DNA of 64,000 bases from Sphingomonas dokdonensis (GTDB lineage: Bacteria; Pseudomonadota; Alphaproteobacteria; Sphingomonadales; Sphingomonadaceae). How positions within the stretch are numbered: the stretch's first letter is position 1; every line of letters starts with the position of its first letter. The notes beneath the pieces were generated by a model. The model did not search any database. It was not told the DNA's origin and saw nothing but the letters and a program-made list of their open reading frames with translations. Location of the stretch: assembly GCF_002197685.1 (NCBI RefSeq), contig NZ_NBBI01000003.1, forward strand, positions 186,001 to 250,000, given 5' to 3'. Shown here piece after piece: positions 57,016 to 64,000 of this stretch. Position numbers and translations under genes: made by a program.

Positions 57016-57972
57016 ATGACGCAGCCGCGCGCCAACGACGACTTGCACCGAATCATCGCCGAGATCGCGCAGGAAATCAGCGAGAATGCCGCCGAGATCG
57101 AGCGGGCCGCCGACGCCAAGAAGGAAGGACTCGCGCCGGGCGACTTCGGCATCGCGGTCGCGCTGACCGGCGGCGAGATTATCTCGGCAGGCGCTGCCCG
57201 GACGGCTTTTCCGCTACAGAGCATCGCCAAGGTTTTTGCGCTGGAGTTGGCGCTCTGCGCGATCGGCGACAACGTGTTCAAGCGGGTTGGGCGCGAGCCA
57301 TCGGGCGACCCGTTCAACTCGATCGTCGATCTGGAGCGCACCTGCGGCATCCCGCGCAACCCGTTCGTCAATGCCGGCGCGCTGGCCGTGGTGGACATCC
57401 TCGTCGAGCAACTCGACGACAAGTCGCAGGCCGGCGCCGTAGTCGAGTTCGTCCAACATCACGCCGGTCTCACCAGCATCGACCTGAACGACGAGGTGCT
57501 CGCCTCCGAACATGAGGGCGGCGATCTGAACCGCGCGATGATGAGCTTCATGCGTCACCACGGCAACCTTCACTCCTCGCTGGACGAAGTGATGGAGGCC
57601 TATGTCAATCAATGCGCCATCATGCTCGATTGCGAAGGACTGGCGCGCACCGGGCTCTTTCTCGCGCACACCCGCCGCAATCCCGACGACAAGGCGGCGG
57701 ATGCCGTTGCCACGCGGATGCGCAAGCTGCTCGCGCTCATGATGACCTGCGGACATTATGACGGTTCGGGCGATTTCGCGCTGCGCGTCGGCCTGCCGGC
57801 AAAGAGCGGCGTCGGCGGCGGCATTCTGGCCGTGGTGCCGGAAACCGCCGCCATTTCGGTCTGGTCGCCCAATCTCGATCAGCACGGCAATTCGATGCTC
57901 GGCGTGCGCGCGCTGGAAATGCTCGCGCACCGCACCGGCTGGTCCGTCTTCGGCCCGCCGATGATCGGCTGA
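57016..57972 (+). CDS. glsA: Glutaminase A
   Basis: This beta-lactamase-fold enzyme hydrolyses glutamine to glutamate and ammonia. The 318-residue protein has the family length. The catalytic SxxK is in FPLQSIAKVF (Ser69, Lys72). Other conserved segments are NPFVNAGALAVVDIL, VLASEHEGGDLNRAM, ALMMTCGHYDGSGDFA with the catalytic Tyr, and AKSGVGGGILAVVPE. GGAGCAG precedes the ATG. It is a single gene, convergent with the nitronate monooxygenase gene. Confidence 0.96.
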   Translation: MTQPRANDDLHRIIAEIAQEISENAAEIERAADAKKEGLAPGDFGIAVALTGGEIISAGAARTAFPLQSIAKVFALELALCAIGDNVFKRVGREPSGDPFNSIVDLERTCGIPRNPFVNAGALAVVDILVEQLDDKSQAGAVVEFVQHHAGLTSIDLNDEVLASEHEGGDLNRAMMSFMRHHGNLHSSLDEVMEAYVNQCAIMLDCEGLARTGLFLAHTRRNPDDKAADAVATRMRKLLALMMTCGHYDGSGDFALRVGLPAKSGVGGGILAVVPETAAISVWSPNLDQHGNSMLGVRALEMLAHRTGWSVFGPPMIG

Positions 57973-58011
57973 GTCCTGGCGTGCGCGGCTGGCGGAGGGC
58001 GCGCCGCCGGC

Positions 58012-59049
58012 TCAGGCCGCGCGCTGCTCCAGTGCCTGCGCGGCCTCGGTCATCAGCGATGCGATAATGTCGGCCAGCGGCTCTTCCTTGGTCACCATGC
58101 CGACCGATTGGCCCGCCATCACGCTGCCATGCTCGACATCGCCGTCGATCACCGCGCGGCGCAGGGCGCCCGCCCAATAATGTTCGATCGCGAGCTGCGC
58201 CTCGGCCATCGCCACCGCGCCCTCGTCGAGCGACTGCGCTACTTCGCGCTGCTTGGCGGTAAAGAGTTCGCCGCCGGCATTCTTCAGGGCGCGCACCGGA
58301 ATCACCGGCAGGCGCGGATCGATCTGCACGCTCGCCACCGCATCGCGCGCGGAGGCACGGATGAATGCCTGCTTGAACTTGGGATGCGCGATCGATTCCG
58401 TAGCACAGACGAAACGCGTGCCGAGCTGGACGCCCGCCGCGCCCATGTCGAGATAGCCAGCAATCGCCTCGCCGCGCCCGATCCCGCCAGCGATGAACAC
58501 CGGCACGTCCTTGGCGATCGCCGGCAGGATCTCCTGCGCCAGCACACTGGTCGATACCGGGCCGATATGCCCGCCCGCTTCCATCCCCTCGATCACCAGC
58601 GCGTCGACGCCCGAGCGGATCAGCTTCTTGGCCAGCGCCAGCGTCGGCGCGAAGCAGATGACCTTGGCTCCGCTCGCCTTGATCGCCTCCAGCGAGCCCT
58701 TGGGCGGCAGCCCGCCCGCCAGCACGACATGGCCCACCTGATGCTTCGCGCAGACCTCGATGAGCGCCATCAGATCGGGGTGCATGGTGATCAGGTTCAC
58801 GCCGAACGGCTTGTCGGTCAACGCCTTCGTCGCCGCGATCTCGGCATCGAGCAGCGCGACCGTCATCGCGCCGCACGCGATCACGCCGAAACCGCCGGCG
58901 TTGGACATGGCGGCAACCAGGTTGCGCTCGCTTACCCAGCTCATCGCGCCGGCCATGATGGCCACGTCGCTGCCGAGGAATGCGGCGCCGCGCTCCATGC
59001 GGCGGGCGAGACGGGCGGAACCGGAACGGTTGGTCGTGGTATCGTTCAT
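58012..59049 (-). CDS. Nitronate monooxygenase family FMN protein
   Basis: A 345-residue TIM-barrel flavoprotein of the NMO/2-nitropropane dioxygenase family. Visible parts are the N-terminal GAMSWVSERNLVAAMSNAGG, GFGVIACGAMT, the central IEGMEAGGHIGPV with the probable catalytic His, the FMN-phosphate segment VFIAGGIGRGEAIAGYL, and GAAGVQLGTRFVCATES. The ATG at 59049 is used; one 12 codons upstream is less likely. It may instead be an enoyl-reductase (FabK-like) relative. It is divergent from yjbQ with a 38-base gap. Confidence 0.9.
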   Translation of the reverse strand: MNDTTTNRSGSARLARRMERGAAFLGSDVAIMAGAMSWVSERNLVAAMSNAGGFGVIACGAMTVALLDAEIAATKALTDKPFGVNLITMHPDLMALIEVCAKHQVGHVVLAGGLPPKGSLEAIKASGAKVICFAPTLALAKKLIRSGVDALVIEGMEAGGHIGPVSTSVLAQEILPAIAKDVPVFIAGGIGRGEAIAGYLDMGAAGVQLGTRFVCATESIAHPKFKQAFIRASARDAVASVQIDPRLPVIPVRALKNAGGELFTAKQREVAQSLDEGAVAMAEAQLAIEHYWAGALRRAVIDGDVEHGSVMAGQSVGMVTKEEPLADIIASLMTEAAQALEQRAA

Positions 59050-59087
59050 CACCGCGCCGCTACACCGGTCGCGCGGCGGAGACAAAC

Positions 59088-59504
59088 ATGCGGCAGCACG
59101 CCACCGAATTGATCGTCACCGCCCCCCGCCAGGGCCTGCACGAATTCACCCTCGACGTGGCCGATTGGGTCGCCTCGACCGGCATCAACGAGGGCCTGCT
59201 CACCCTCTTCATCCGCCATACCTCGGCGTCCTTGCTGATCCAGGAAAATGCCGCCCCCGCGGCGCGCCGCGACATGGAGCGCTACCTTGCGCGTATCGCC
59301 CCCGAATCGCGCGACTATGAGCATGACGACGAGGGGCCGGACGACATGCCCGCGCACCTACGCTCGGCGCTCACCGCCACTAGCCTGTCGATCCCCGTCG
59401 CAAACGCCCGCCCGGCGCTCGGCACGTGGCAGGGCATCTTCCTGTTCGAGCATCGCCGCAGCACGCACCGCCGACAGGTCGCGCTTCACCTCATCGGCGA
59501 ATGA
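59088..59504 (+). CDS. YjbQ family protein (UPF0047)
   Basis: A 138-residue protein of the YjbQ/secondary thiamine-phosphate synthase family. It has FIRHTSASLLIQENA with the conserved His, YEHDDEGPDDMPAHLRSAL with the second His, and the C-terminal GTWQGIFLFEHRRSTHRR. Some members have weak thiamine-phosphate synthase activity, but the main role is unknown. GGAGACAAAC before the ATG at 59088 supports this start. Confidence 0.93.
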   Translation: MRQHATELIVTAPRQGLHEFTLDVADWVASTGINEGLLTLFIRHTSASLLIQENAAPAARRDMERYLARIAPESRDYEHDDEGPDDMPAHLRSALTATSLSIPVANARPALGTWQGIFLFEHRRSTHRRQVALHLIGE

Positions 59505-59534
59505 CGTCAGGCCACGAGCGATAAACCGCGCCGA

Positions 59535-60791
59535 TCAGGCCGCTTCGTCGGCGTCCAGACCATACGCGGTGTGCAGCACGCGCACCGCCAATTCGGTCTC
59601 GTCCTCGTTGATCAGCACGCTGACCTTGATCTCGCTGGTCGAGATCGCGAGGATGTTGATCCCGCGGGCACCCAGCGTCGAGAACATCGTGCTCGCCACG
59701 CCCGCATGGCTGCGCATGCCGACGCCGACGACGCTGATCTTCGCAACGCGCGTATCATGCACCAGCTCCTCGAAGCCGATCGCCGCACGGCCCTGGTTCA
59801 GCGTCTCGATCGATCGCGCCAGATCCGCTGCCGGCACGGTGAACGTGACGTCCGTCGATCGCGAGCCGTGCGCGATGTTCTGGATGATCATGTCGACGTT
59901 GATGTTCGCCGCGGCGAGCGGCTCGAAGATCGCCGAAACCGAACCCGGCTTGTCGGGCACCGCAGTCAGCGTGATCTTTGCTTCGTTCTTGTCGTGCGCG
60001 ATGCCGGTGATCAGCTGGCGTTCCACGTCTTCTACCTCCTCTTCGCCCACGATCATCGTGCCGGGCAATGTATCCGCCATCGGTGCATCCTCGCCGGTGA
60101 ACGACGACAGCACCTGGACGCGGACGTTTTCCTTCATGGCGAGGCCCACCGACCGCGTCTGCAGCACCTTCGCGCCGACACTGGCGAGCTCCAGCATCTC
60201 CTCGTACGTCACCTTGGCGAGCTTGCGCGCGCGCGGCACGATCCTGGGATCGGTCGTATAGACGCCGTCGACGTCAGTGTAGATGTCGCAGCGATCGGCC
60301 TTGATCGCCGCCGCGACCGCCACCGCCGACGTGTCGGATCCGCCGCGCCCCAACGTCGTCACGCGGTTTTCATGCACGCCCTGAAATCCGGGGATCACCG
60401 CGACTTCGCCTGCCCCCATGCTGGCGAGCAGCGCTTCGGCATCGATCGTCTCGATACGCGCCTTGGCAAAGGCGTCCGACGTGGCGATCGGCAGCTGCCA
60501 TCCCAGCCACGACCGCGCCGGCACGCCGATCGCCTGCAGTGCAATCGCCAGCAAGCCACTGGTGATCTGCTCGCCGGCGGAAACGACGACGTCATATTCG
60601 CGTGCGTCGTAAAGCGCGCTCGCTTCCCGGCAGAAATTGACCAGCCGATCGGTTTCGCCCGCCATGGCGGAGACGACCACCGCCACCTCATTACCCGCCG
60701 CCACTTCGCGTTTCACCCGACCTGCGACCGAGCGAATACGCTCGATCCCCGCCATCGAGGTGCCGCCGAATTTCATGACGATGCGGGCCAC
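59535..60791 (-). CDS. lysC: Aspartate kinase
   Basis: This enzyme phosphorylates aspartate, the first step to lysine, threonine, methionine and diaminopimelate. The 418-residue protein has the kinase N-terminus MARIVMKFGGTSMAGIERIR, LGRGGSDTSAVAVAAAI and DVDGVYTTDPRIV, followed by two ACT domains (about 265-335 and 345-410) for feedback control. The start is GTG at 60791, with GGAAAG about 7 bases upstream; the longer frame back to 60932 runs through the divergent ubiG gene and is rejected. Confidence 0.97.
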   Translation of the reverse strand: MARIVMKFGGTSMAGIERIRSVAGRVKREVAAGNEVAVVVSAMAGETDRLVNFCREASALYDAREYDVVVSAGEQITSGLLAIALQAIGVPARSWLGWQLPIATSDAFAKARIETIDAEALLASMGAGEVAVIPGFQGVHENRVTTLGRGGSDTSAVAVAAAIKADRCDIYTDVDGVYTTDPRIVPRARKLAKVTYEEMLELASVGAKVLQTRSVGLAMKENVRVQVLSSFTGEDAPMADTLPGTMIVGEEEVEDVERQLITGIAHDKNEAKITLTAVPDKPGSVSAIFEPLAAANINVDMIIQNIAHGSRSTDVTFTVPAADLARSIETLNQGRAAIGFEELVHDTRVAKISVVGVGMRSHAGVASTMFSTLGARGINILAISTSEIKVSVLINEDETELAVRVLHTAYGLDADEAA

Positions 60792-60844
60792 GGGAAGACT
60801 TTCCGGTGCTTGGGGAAAACAGGCGCGCCTGATAGGAGTGGCCC

Positions 60845-61606
60845 ATGGCCGACGCAACTGTAACAACTGAAACTGCTCCAGCCGGCGGGCACGCCAGCAT
60901 TGTCGCGCGCGAGGCGGCGCATTTCGGCACAATGGCGCAGGATTGGTGGGATCCGCGCGGCTCCTCGGCGATGCTTCACCGCCTCAATCCGGTGCGCCTG
61001 CGCTACATTCGCGAACAGGCCGACCGGCATTTCGATCTCGATCCCGAGAGCTTCACCCCACTCGCCGGCAAGACCGCGCTCGATGTCGGTTGCGGCGCCG
61101 GGCTGCTGGCGGAGCCGCTGAAGCGGCTGGGCGCCGCCGTTGCCGCGATCGACGCCGCGCCCGAAAACATCGCGGTGGCGCGCGACCACGCCGCCACGAG
61201 CGGCCTTGCGATCGACTATCGCGAGGGCGGTGTGGAGGCGGTCGCCGGTGAGCGCTTCAATCTTGTTACCTGTCTGGAGGTGATCGAGCATGTCGCCGAT
61301 CCCGTCGCGTTCGTCGCCGGGCTGGCCGGCGCGCTCGCCGACGGCGGCCTGCTGATCATGTCGACCCCCAATCGCACGCCACTGTCGCGGGTCACCATGA
61401 TCACCCTGGCGGAGGGAACCGGGCGCATTCCGCGCGGCACGCACGACTGGAACCGGTTCGTCACCCCCGACGAGCTTGGCACCATGCTGGCCGACGCCGG
61501 CCTGTCCGTGCGCGACACACGCGGGATCGCCTTTTCGCCGACCAGCGGCTTCAGCCTGTCGGAGTCGCTCGCGCTCAATTACCTGATCACGGCAACGCGC
61601 TCATAG
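60845..61606 (+). CDS. ubiG: Bifunctional 2-polyprenyl-6-hydroxyphenol methylase / 3-demethylubiquinol O-methyltransferase UbiG
   Basis: UbiG carries out both O-methylations in ubiquinone synthesis using SAM. The 253-residue protein has the family N-terminal FGTMAQDWWDPRGSSAMLHR, the SAM motif ALDVGCGAGLLAEPLKRLGA, TCLEVIEHVADP, and STPNRTPLSRVTMI near the membrane-interaction region. It is divergent from lysC, with 53 bases between starts, an arrangement widely conserved in alphaproteobacteria. Confidence 0.96.
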   Translation: MADATVTTETAPAGGHASIVAREAAHFGTMAQDWWDPRGSSAMLHRLNPVRLRYIREQADRHFDLDPESFTPLAGKTALDVGCGAGLLAEPLKRLGAAVAAIDAAPENIAVARDHAATSGLAIDYREGGVEAVAGERFNLVTCLEVIEHVADPVAFVAGLAGALADGGLLIMSTPNRTPLSRVTMITLAEGTGRIPRGTHDWNRFVTPDELGTMLADAGLSVRDTRGIAFSPTSGFSLSESLALNYLITATRS

Positions 61607-61681
61607 GCAGGGTATACGGCGAAACGCTTGCGCCCGGCGCCCGATCGCGCTTCATACGCGCCATCACGCCGGAGTAACCCA

Positions 61682-63802
61682 ATGCGCCGTCTCGCTTTCC
61701 TTCTCGCCTGCACAGCCCCCGCACTTCTCACCGGCGCGCTTCCTGCCGCCGCGCAGCAGAAGCAAACCAATGCTGCGCCGGCACAGGGCCCAAGCCGCAC
61801 CTTCACCGGCGCGGACCTGTTCGGCCTGTCGATCGCTGCCGATCCGCAGATCAGCCCCGATGGCCGCACCATCGTCTATGTTCGCCGCACCGGCGATATC
61901 ATGACCGATCGGATGCAATCGTCCTTGTGGTTGATCGACGTGGCGAGCGGCAAGCAGTCGCCCTTCGCCGCCAATGGCTCCAGCCCGCGCTGGTCGCCCG
62001 ATGGCAGCCGCATCGCCTATGTCGCCTCGGATGGCGATCGCGCGCAATTGTTCGTACGCTGGCTCGATACCGGCGCCAGCGCACGCGTCACCAGCCTGCC
62101 CGGCGATCCCAACAGCCTGTCGTGGTCGCCCGACGGCACCCGCCTCGCCTATATCGCCACGGTCGCTGGCGAGGCGACGAAGCTCGGCAAGGCGCCGGCA
62201 AAGCCCGAGGGCGCGAAATGGGCCGAACCGCTCGAGGTGATCGACCGCATCACCTATCGCAACGACGGTCCCGGCTATCGCAAGCCCGGCTATGATCATC
62301 TGTTCGTCGCGGCGGCAGACGGCGGCGCGGCGCGCCAGCTCACCTTCGGCAATTTCGACGATGGCGGCCCGCTGTCATGGAGCGCGGATGGGCGCACGAT
62401 CCTGTTCTCCGCGATTCGCGGCGCGGATGCCGAGCGGCAGGTGATGAACTCCGAGGTCATTGCGGTCGACGTAAACACCGGCGCGATGCGCACGCTCACC
62501 AGCCGTGACGGCCCCGATGGCGCACCGCGCTTCTCGCGCGATGGCAGCAAAATCGCCTGGATCGGCTTCGACGACAAGCGCCGCGCCTACACCAATGCCG
62601 AGCTCTACGTCGCCGGAGCGGACGCGGCCGATCCGCGCTCACTCACCGCCTCGCTCGATCGCTCGATCGACGACGCGCTTTGGGCGGATGACGGCCGCGC
62701 GCTCTACGCCAGCTATGACGACAAGGGGCAGCGCAAGATCGCGCGGATCGGCCTAGATGGCCGCTCGACCGTGCTGGCGGACAATCTGACGGGTGGCGGT
62801 CTCGATCGCCCCTATACCGGCGGCGATTTCTCCATCTCGCGCGGCGGCACCATCGCCTACACTGGCGGTGACGCCTCGGCGCCCGCGGACGTATGGGTGT
62901 GGAACGGCGGCAAGGCGCGCCGGTTGACGAACCTCAACCAGGTGCTCACCGCGTCCAAGACCTTGGCCCCGGTCCGCAAGGTCGCCGTCACCGCGCCGGA
63001 CGGTCGCCCGATCGACGCTTGGCTGGCGACCCCGCCGGGCTGGCAGCCGGGCACGCGCGTGCCGCTGATCTTGGAGATCCACGGTGGGCCGCACTCCGCC
63101 TATGGCCCGACGTTCGCCACCGACGTCCAGCTTTACGCCGCTGGCGGCTACGCGGTGTTGTGGACCAACCCGCGCGGCTCCACCTCCTATGGCGCCGAAT
63201 TCGCCAATCTGATCGACAAGAACTATCCCAGCCAGGATTACGACGACCTGATGGCGGCGGTCGATGCCACGATCGCCGAAGGCGTCGCCGATCCGAACAA
63301 CCTGTTCGTCACCGGCGGTTCGGGCGGCGGCGTGCTCACCTCCTGGATCGTCGGCAAAACCAACCGGTTCAAGGCAGCGGCGACGCAAAAGCCGGTGATC
63401 AACTGGATCAGCGAAGCGTTGACGATGGACAACACGCTGTTCACCTCGCGCTACTGGTTCACCAAGCTGCCGTGGGAAGATCCCATGAGCTATTGGAACC
63501 GCTCGCCGCTGAGCCTCGTCGGCAACGTCAAGACGCCGACACTGGTGGTGGTCGGCAGCGAGGATTACCGCACCCCCGTCAGCGAGAGCGAGCAATATTA
63601 TGCCGCGCTCCAGATCGCCGGCGTGCCGACCGCGCTGGTGAAGGTGCCGGGCGCCAGCCACGGCGGCTTCACCAGTCGGCCGTCGCAATCCGCGGCAAAG
63701 GCGAGCGCAATCCTCGCCTGGTTCGATCGGTATCGCGGCGCCGGCGCACCGGCCGGCGGCGTCGCCCCCACTAAGACGGCCGCCGAAACCCCGACCAACT
63801 GA
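61682..63802 (+). CDS. S9-family peptidase (prolyl oligopeptidase/DPP-type)
   Basis: A 706-residue exported peptidase. A signal peptide covers about residues 1-25 (MRRLAFLLACTAPALLTGAL then PAAAQQ). A beta-propeller of TolB-like blades (e.g. ISPDGRTIVYVRRTGD, WSPDGSRIAYVASDGD) spans about 45-420. The C-terminal alpha/beta-hydrolase domain has the Ser in GGSGGGVL, Asp in VGSEDYRTPVSE, and His in PGASHGGF. The ATG at 61682 gives the signal peptide; an upstream start is rejected. It ends in a short Thr/Ala/Pro tail. Substrates are likely peptides in the periplasm. Confidence 0.94.
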   Translation: MRRLAFLLACTAPALLTGALPAAAQQKQTNAAPAQGPSRTFTGADLFGLSIAADPQISPDGRTIVYVRRTGDIMTDRMQSSLWLIDVASGKQSPFAANGSSPRWSPDGSRIAYVASDGDRAQLFVRWLDTGASARVTSLPGDPNSLSWSPDGTRLAYIATVAGEATKLGKAPAKPEGAKWAEPLEVIDRITYRNDGPGYRKPGYDHLFVAAADGGAARQLTFGNFDDGGPLSWSADGRTILFSAIRGADAERQVMNSEVIAVDVNTGAMRTLTSRDGPDGAPRFSRDGSKIAWIGFDDKRRAYTNAELYVAGADAADPRSLTASLDRSIDDALWADDGRALYASYDDKGQRKIARIGLDGRSTVLADNLTGGGLDRPYTGGDFSISRGGTIAYTGGDASAPADVWVWNGGKARRLTNLNQVLTASKTLAPVRKVAVTAPDGRPIDAWLATPPGWQPGTRVPLILEIHGGPHSAYGPTFATDVQLYAAGGYAVLWTNPRGSTSYGAEFANLIDKNYPSQDYDDLMAAVDATIAEGVADPNNLFVTGGSGGGVLTSWIVGKTNRFKAAATQKPVINWISEALTMDNTLFTSRYWFTKLPWEDPMSYWNRSPLSLVGNVKTPTLVVVGSEDYRTPVSESEQYYAALQIAGVPTALVKVPGASHGGFTSRPSQSAAKASAILAWFDRYRGAGAPAGGVAPTKTAAETPTN

Positions 63803-63810
63803 CGAGCGTC

Positions 63811-63842
63811 TGTTCGGGACGGCCTCGTTGCCGCCCCGAACA
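63811..63842 (+). terminator. Hairpin after the S9 peptidase gene
   Basis: TGTTCGGGACGGC (63811-63823) and GCCGCCCCGAACA (63830-63842) pair with one mismatch around a 6-base loop, 8 bases after the stop codon. It is a likely terminator, with no T tract directly behind it. Confidence 0.65.
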
Positions 63843-63858
63843 CCGTCCGCCATGACGG

Positions 63859-63878
63859 CGTTTCGTTTCGTTTCGTTT
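63859..63878. repeat. Short tandem repeat, CGTTT x4
   Basis: Four direct copies of CGTTT lie just upstream of the last gene in the window. It is AT-rich for this genome and lies in a probable promoter region. Such pentamer runs can slip, but four copies is few. Confidence 0.7.
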
Positions 63879-63913
63879 ACGTATTCTTTGCCCTGCTAGC
63901 TTAAACCCGAGTC

Positions 63914-64000
63914 ATGCCGGGGTGGGTAAAACAGTGTCTGATGTGGCTGGTGGCGTGCGCCGTCGCCCCATGGGCGCTGGCGCCGTCTGCCTCAGCCGAC
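63914..64000 (+). CDS. Start of a secreted protein (3' end outside window)
   Basis: The last 29 codons read MPGWVKQCLMWLVACAVAPW followed by ALAPSASAD, an unmistakable Sec signal peptide (basic residue, hydrophobic core, ASA-D cleavage site). The frame is open to the window end. ATG at 63941 is an alternative start that would keep most of the hydrophobic core. Nothing of the mature protein is visible, so its function cannot be given. Confidence 0.65.
   Translation, partial: MPGWVKQCLMWLVACAVAPWALAPSASAD

Noticed and set aside
63859..63878. CGTTT run considered as a CRISPR or phase-variation tract
   Set aside because: Only four pentamers and no spacer structure. Listed as a simple repeat only.

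Overview
This window looks like a chromosome segment from a high-GC alphaproteobacterium, most likely in the Sphingomonadaceae (Sphingomonas-like). The basis is the gene content and order: C4-pathway 5-aminolevulinate synthase, a maf / RNase E/G-like / yacG block next to infA, divergent lysC and ubiG, a tandem-domain CaiB/BaiF CoA-transferase with a phosphotransferase partner, TTG/GTG starts in conserved genes, and dense GC-rich coding with very short gaps. It is a core-genome region. I saw no insertion sequence, prophage, integrase, toxin-antitoxin pair or CRISPR array.

Layout. 1-3.9 kb: dprA (cut by the left edge), plsY, murI and hemA. 3.9-4.2 kb: a gap with dispersed palindromic repeats. 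4.2-7.3 kb: 3-hydroxyacyl-CoA dehydrogenase, infA, maf, an RNase E/G-like gene, yacG and tRNA-Phe. 7.3-13.7 kb: a LysR regulator divergent from an aldo/keto reductase, a cation diffusion facilitator, two very small acidic ORFs, a gene-poor 540 bp gap, an OafA/SGNH acyltransferase and trmJ. 13.7-18.4 kb: a leftward rpiB-glyA-small membrane protein-nrdR run and malate synthase G. 18.7-25.8 kb: a leftward acyl-CoA cluster of five tightly packed genes. 25.9-29 kb: an FMN reductase divergent from a class A penicillin-binding protein, then more palindromic repeats. 29-36 kb: gltDB and uppP. 36-42.2 kb: an NDUFA9-like protein, tRNA-Leu, an AI-2E family permease, an NDUFAF7-like methyltransferase-GNAT-pgeF operon and a UbiH-type hydroxylase. 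42.3-42.7 kb: an AT-richer orphan membrane protein. 42.8-46 kb: a DUF72 protein, tRNA-Gly and a two-component system. 46-49.3 kb: beta-carbonic anhydrase, a SulP transporter and a TorF-type porin. 49.3-51.1 kb: thioredoxin/TPR protein, Lon-N protein and Trm112-like protein. 51.2-56.9 kb: the ybgC-tolQ-tolR-tolA-tolB-pal operon and a lipoprotein gene. 57-64 kb: glutaminase, nitronate monooxygenase, YjbQ, aspartokinase, UbiG, an S9 peptidase and the start of a secreted protein.

Functions that work together: envelope integrity and peptidoglycan (murI, uppP, class A PBP, Tol-Pal, pgeF); nitrogen metabolism (gltBD, glsA, lysC); one-carbon and central carbon (glyA, rpiB, glcB); quinone and respiratory functions (ubiG, UbiH, NDUFA9- and NDUFAF7-like); and probable bicarbonate handling (carbonic anhydrase plus SulP). 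I found no clear-cut new defence or mobile system. The most distinctive items are the CoA-transferase/phosphotransferase/unknown-protein cluster with atypical active-site residues, the compact RNase E/G-like protein, two tiny acidic ORFs, bipartite palindromic repeats sharing a frame but differing in core sequence, and palindromes in the gltD leader.
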